Shown in pieces: positions 5,290-5,362 of a DNA stretch of 5,362 nucleotides (the first letter of the stretch is position 1; the number at the start of each line of letters is the position of its first letter). Origin of the DNA: Candidatus Aminicenantota bacterium. GTDB lineage: Bacteria > Acidobacteriota > Aminicenantia > UBA2199. The notes under the pieces are model-generated. The model was not told where the DNA came from. It searched no databases and saw only the letters and a program-made list of their open reading frames with translations. Both the position numbers and the translations under genes were made by a program. The DNA lies in assembly GCA_030671465.1 (NCBI GenBank), contig DAOVIP010000158.1, positions 1 through 5,362 on the forward strand, read 5' to 3'.

Positions 5290-5362
5290 GTTAAACATAA
5301 ATGCAATTACCAGATAAGAAACTATTCAATTTTAGTAAAAACAATATTTTTGAATTTAATTT

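Noticed and set aside
1..5362. CRISPR arrays, tRNA or rRNA genes, insertion sequences.
   Set aside because: No regularly spaced repeats, no cloverleaf or rRNA-like segments, no transposase and no terminal inverted repeats were seen.

Overview
This is a low-GC, AT-rich window with short intergenic gaps, Shine-Dalgarno-type starts and anaerobe-type gene content: a three-cysteine LarE, an HcpR-like CRP/FNR regulator and a YgbA-family protein. The ThiF-like protein has the long C-terminal domain I know from Bacillus-type ThiF. Together these suggest an anaerobic bacterium, perhaps a low-GC Firmicute such as Halanaerobiales, but the sequence does not fix the taxon.

Layout. Positions 160-3061, minus strand: a tight three-gene operon read as mnmA-like, larE-like, thiF-like. 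The first two genes overlap by 14 bases and the third follows after about 18 bases. All three products are ATP-dependent adenylating enzymes linked to sulfur transfer: two PP-loop proteins and one E1-like protein. Positions 3279-3611, plus strand: a divergent small cysteine-rich protein of the YgbA (nitrous oxide-stimulated promoter) family. Positions 3769-4290, plus strand: a four-helix membrane protein that I do not recognise. Positions 4480-5166, minus strand: a CRP/FNR regulator most like HcpR, convergent with the membrane-protein gene.

The main unexpected signal is a pair of near-identical promoters. One reads left into the mnmA-larE-thiF operon; the other reads right into the membrane-protein gene. 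Both consist of TTGACT, exactly 17 bases, then TACAAT, and in both the -10 lies inside the inverted repeat CTACAATGTAG. They share CTTGACTT and CTACAATGTAGGA at identical spacing, while the spacers differ. This implies one regulator, not encoded here, that controls sulfur transfer and the unknown membrane protein together. The half-sites resemble BlaI/MecI/CopY-type TACA/TGTA boxes.

How the genes may work together (inference): the YgbA-family gene and the HcpR-like regulator point to nitrosative-stress physiology. The sulfur-transfer operon could make or repair thiolated tRNA or a sulfur-containing cofactor. No small ThiS/MoaD-type carrier, cysteine desulfurase, LarA/LarB/LarC or hcp gene is present, so the acceptor of the sulfur is unknown. 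The MnmA-like protein also lacks the usual second catalytic cysteine.
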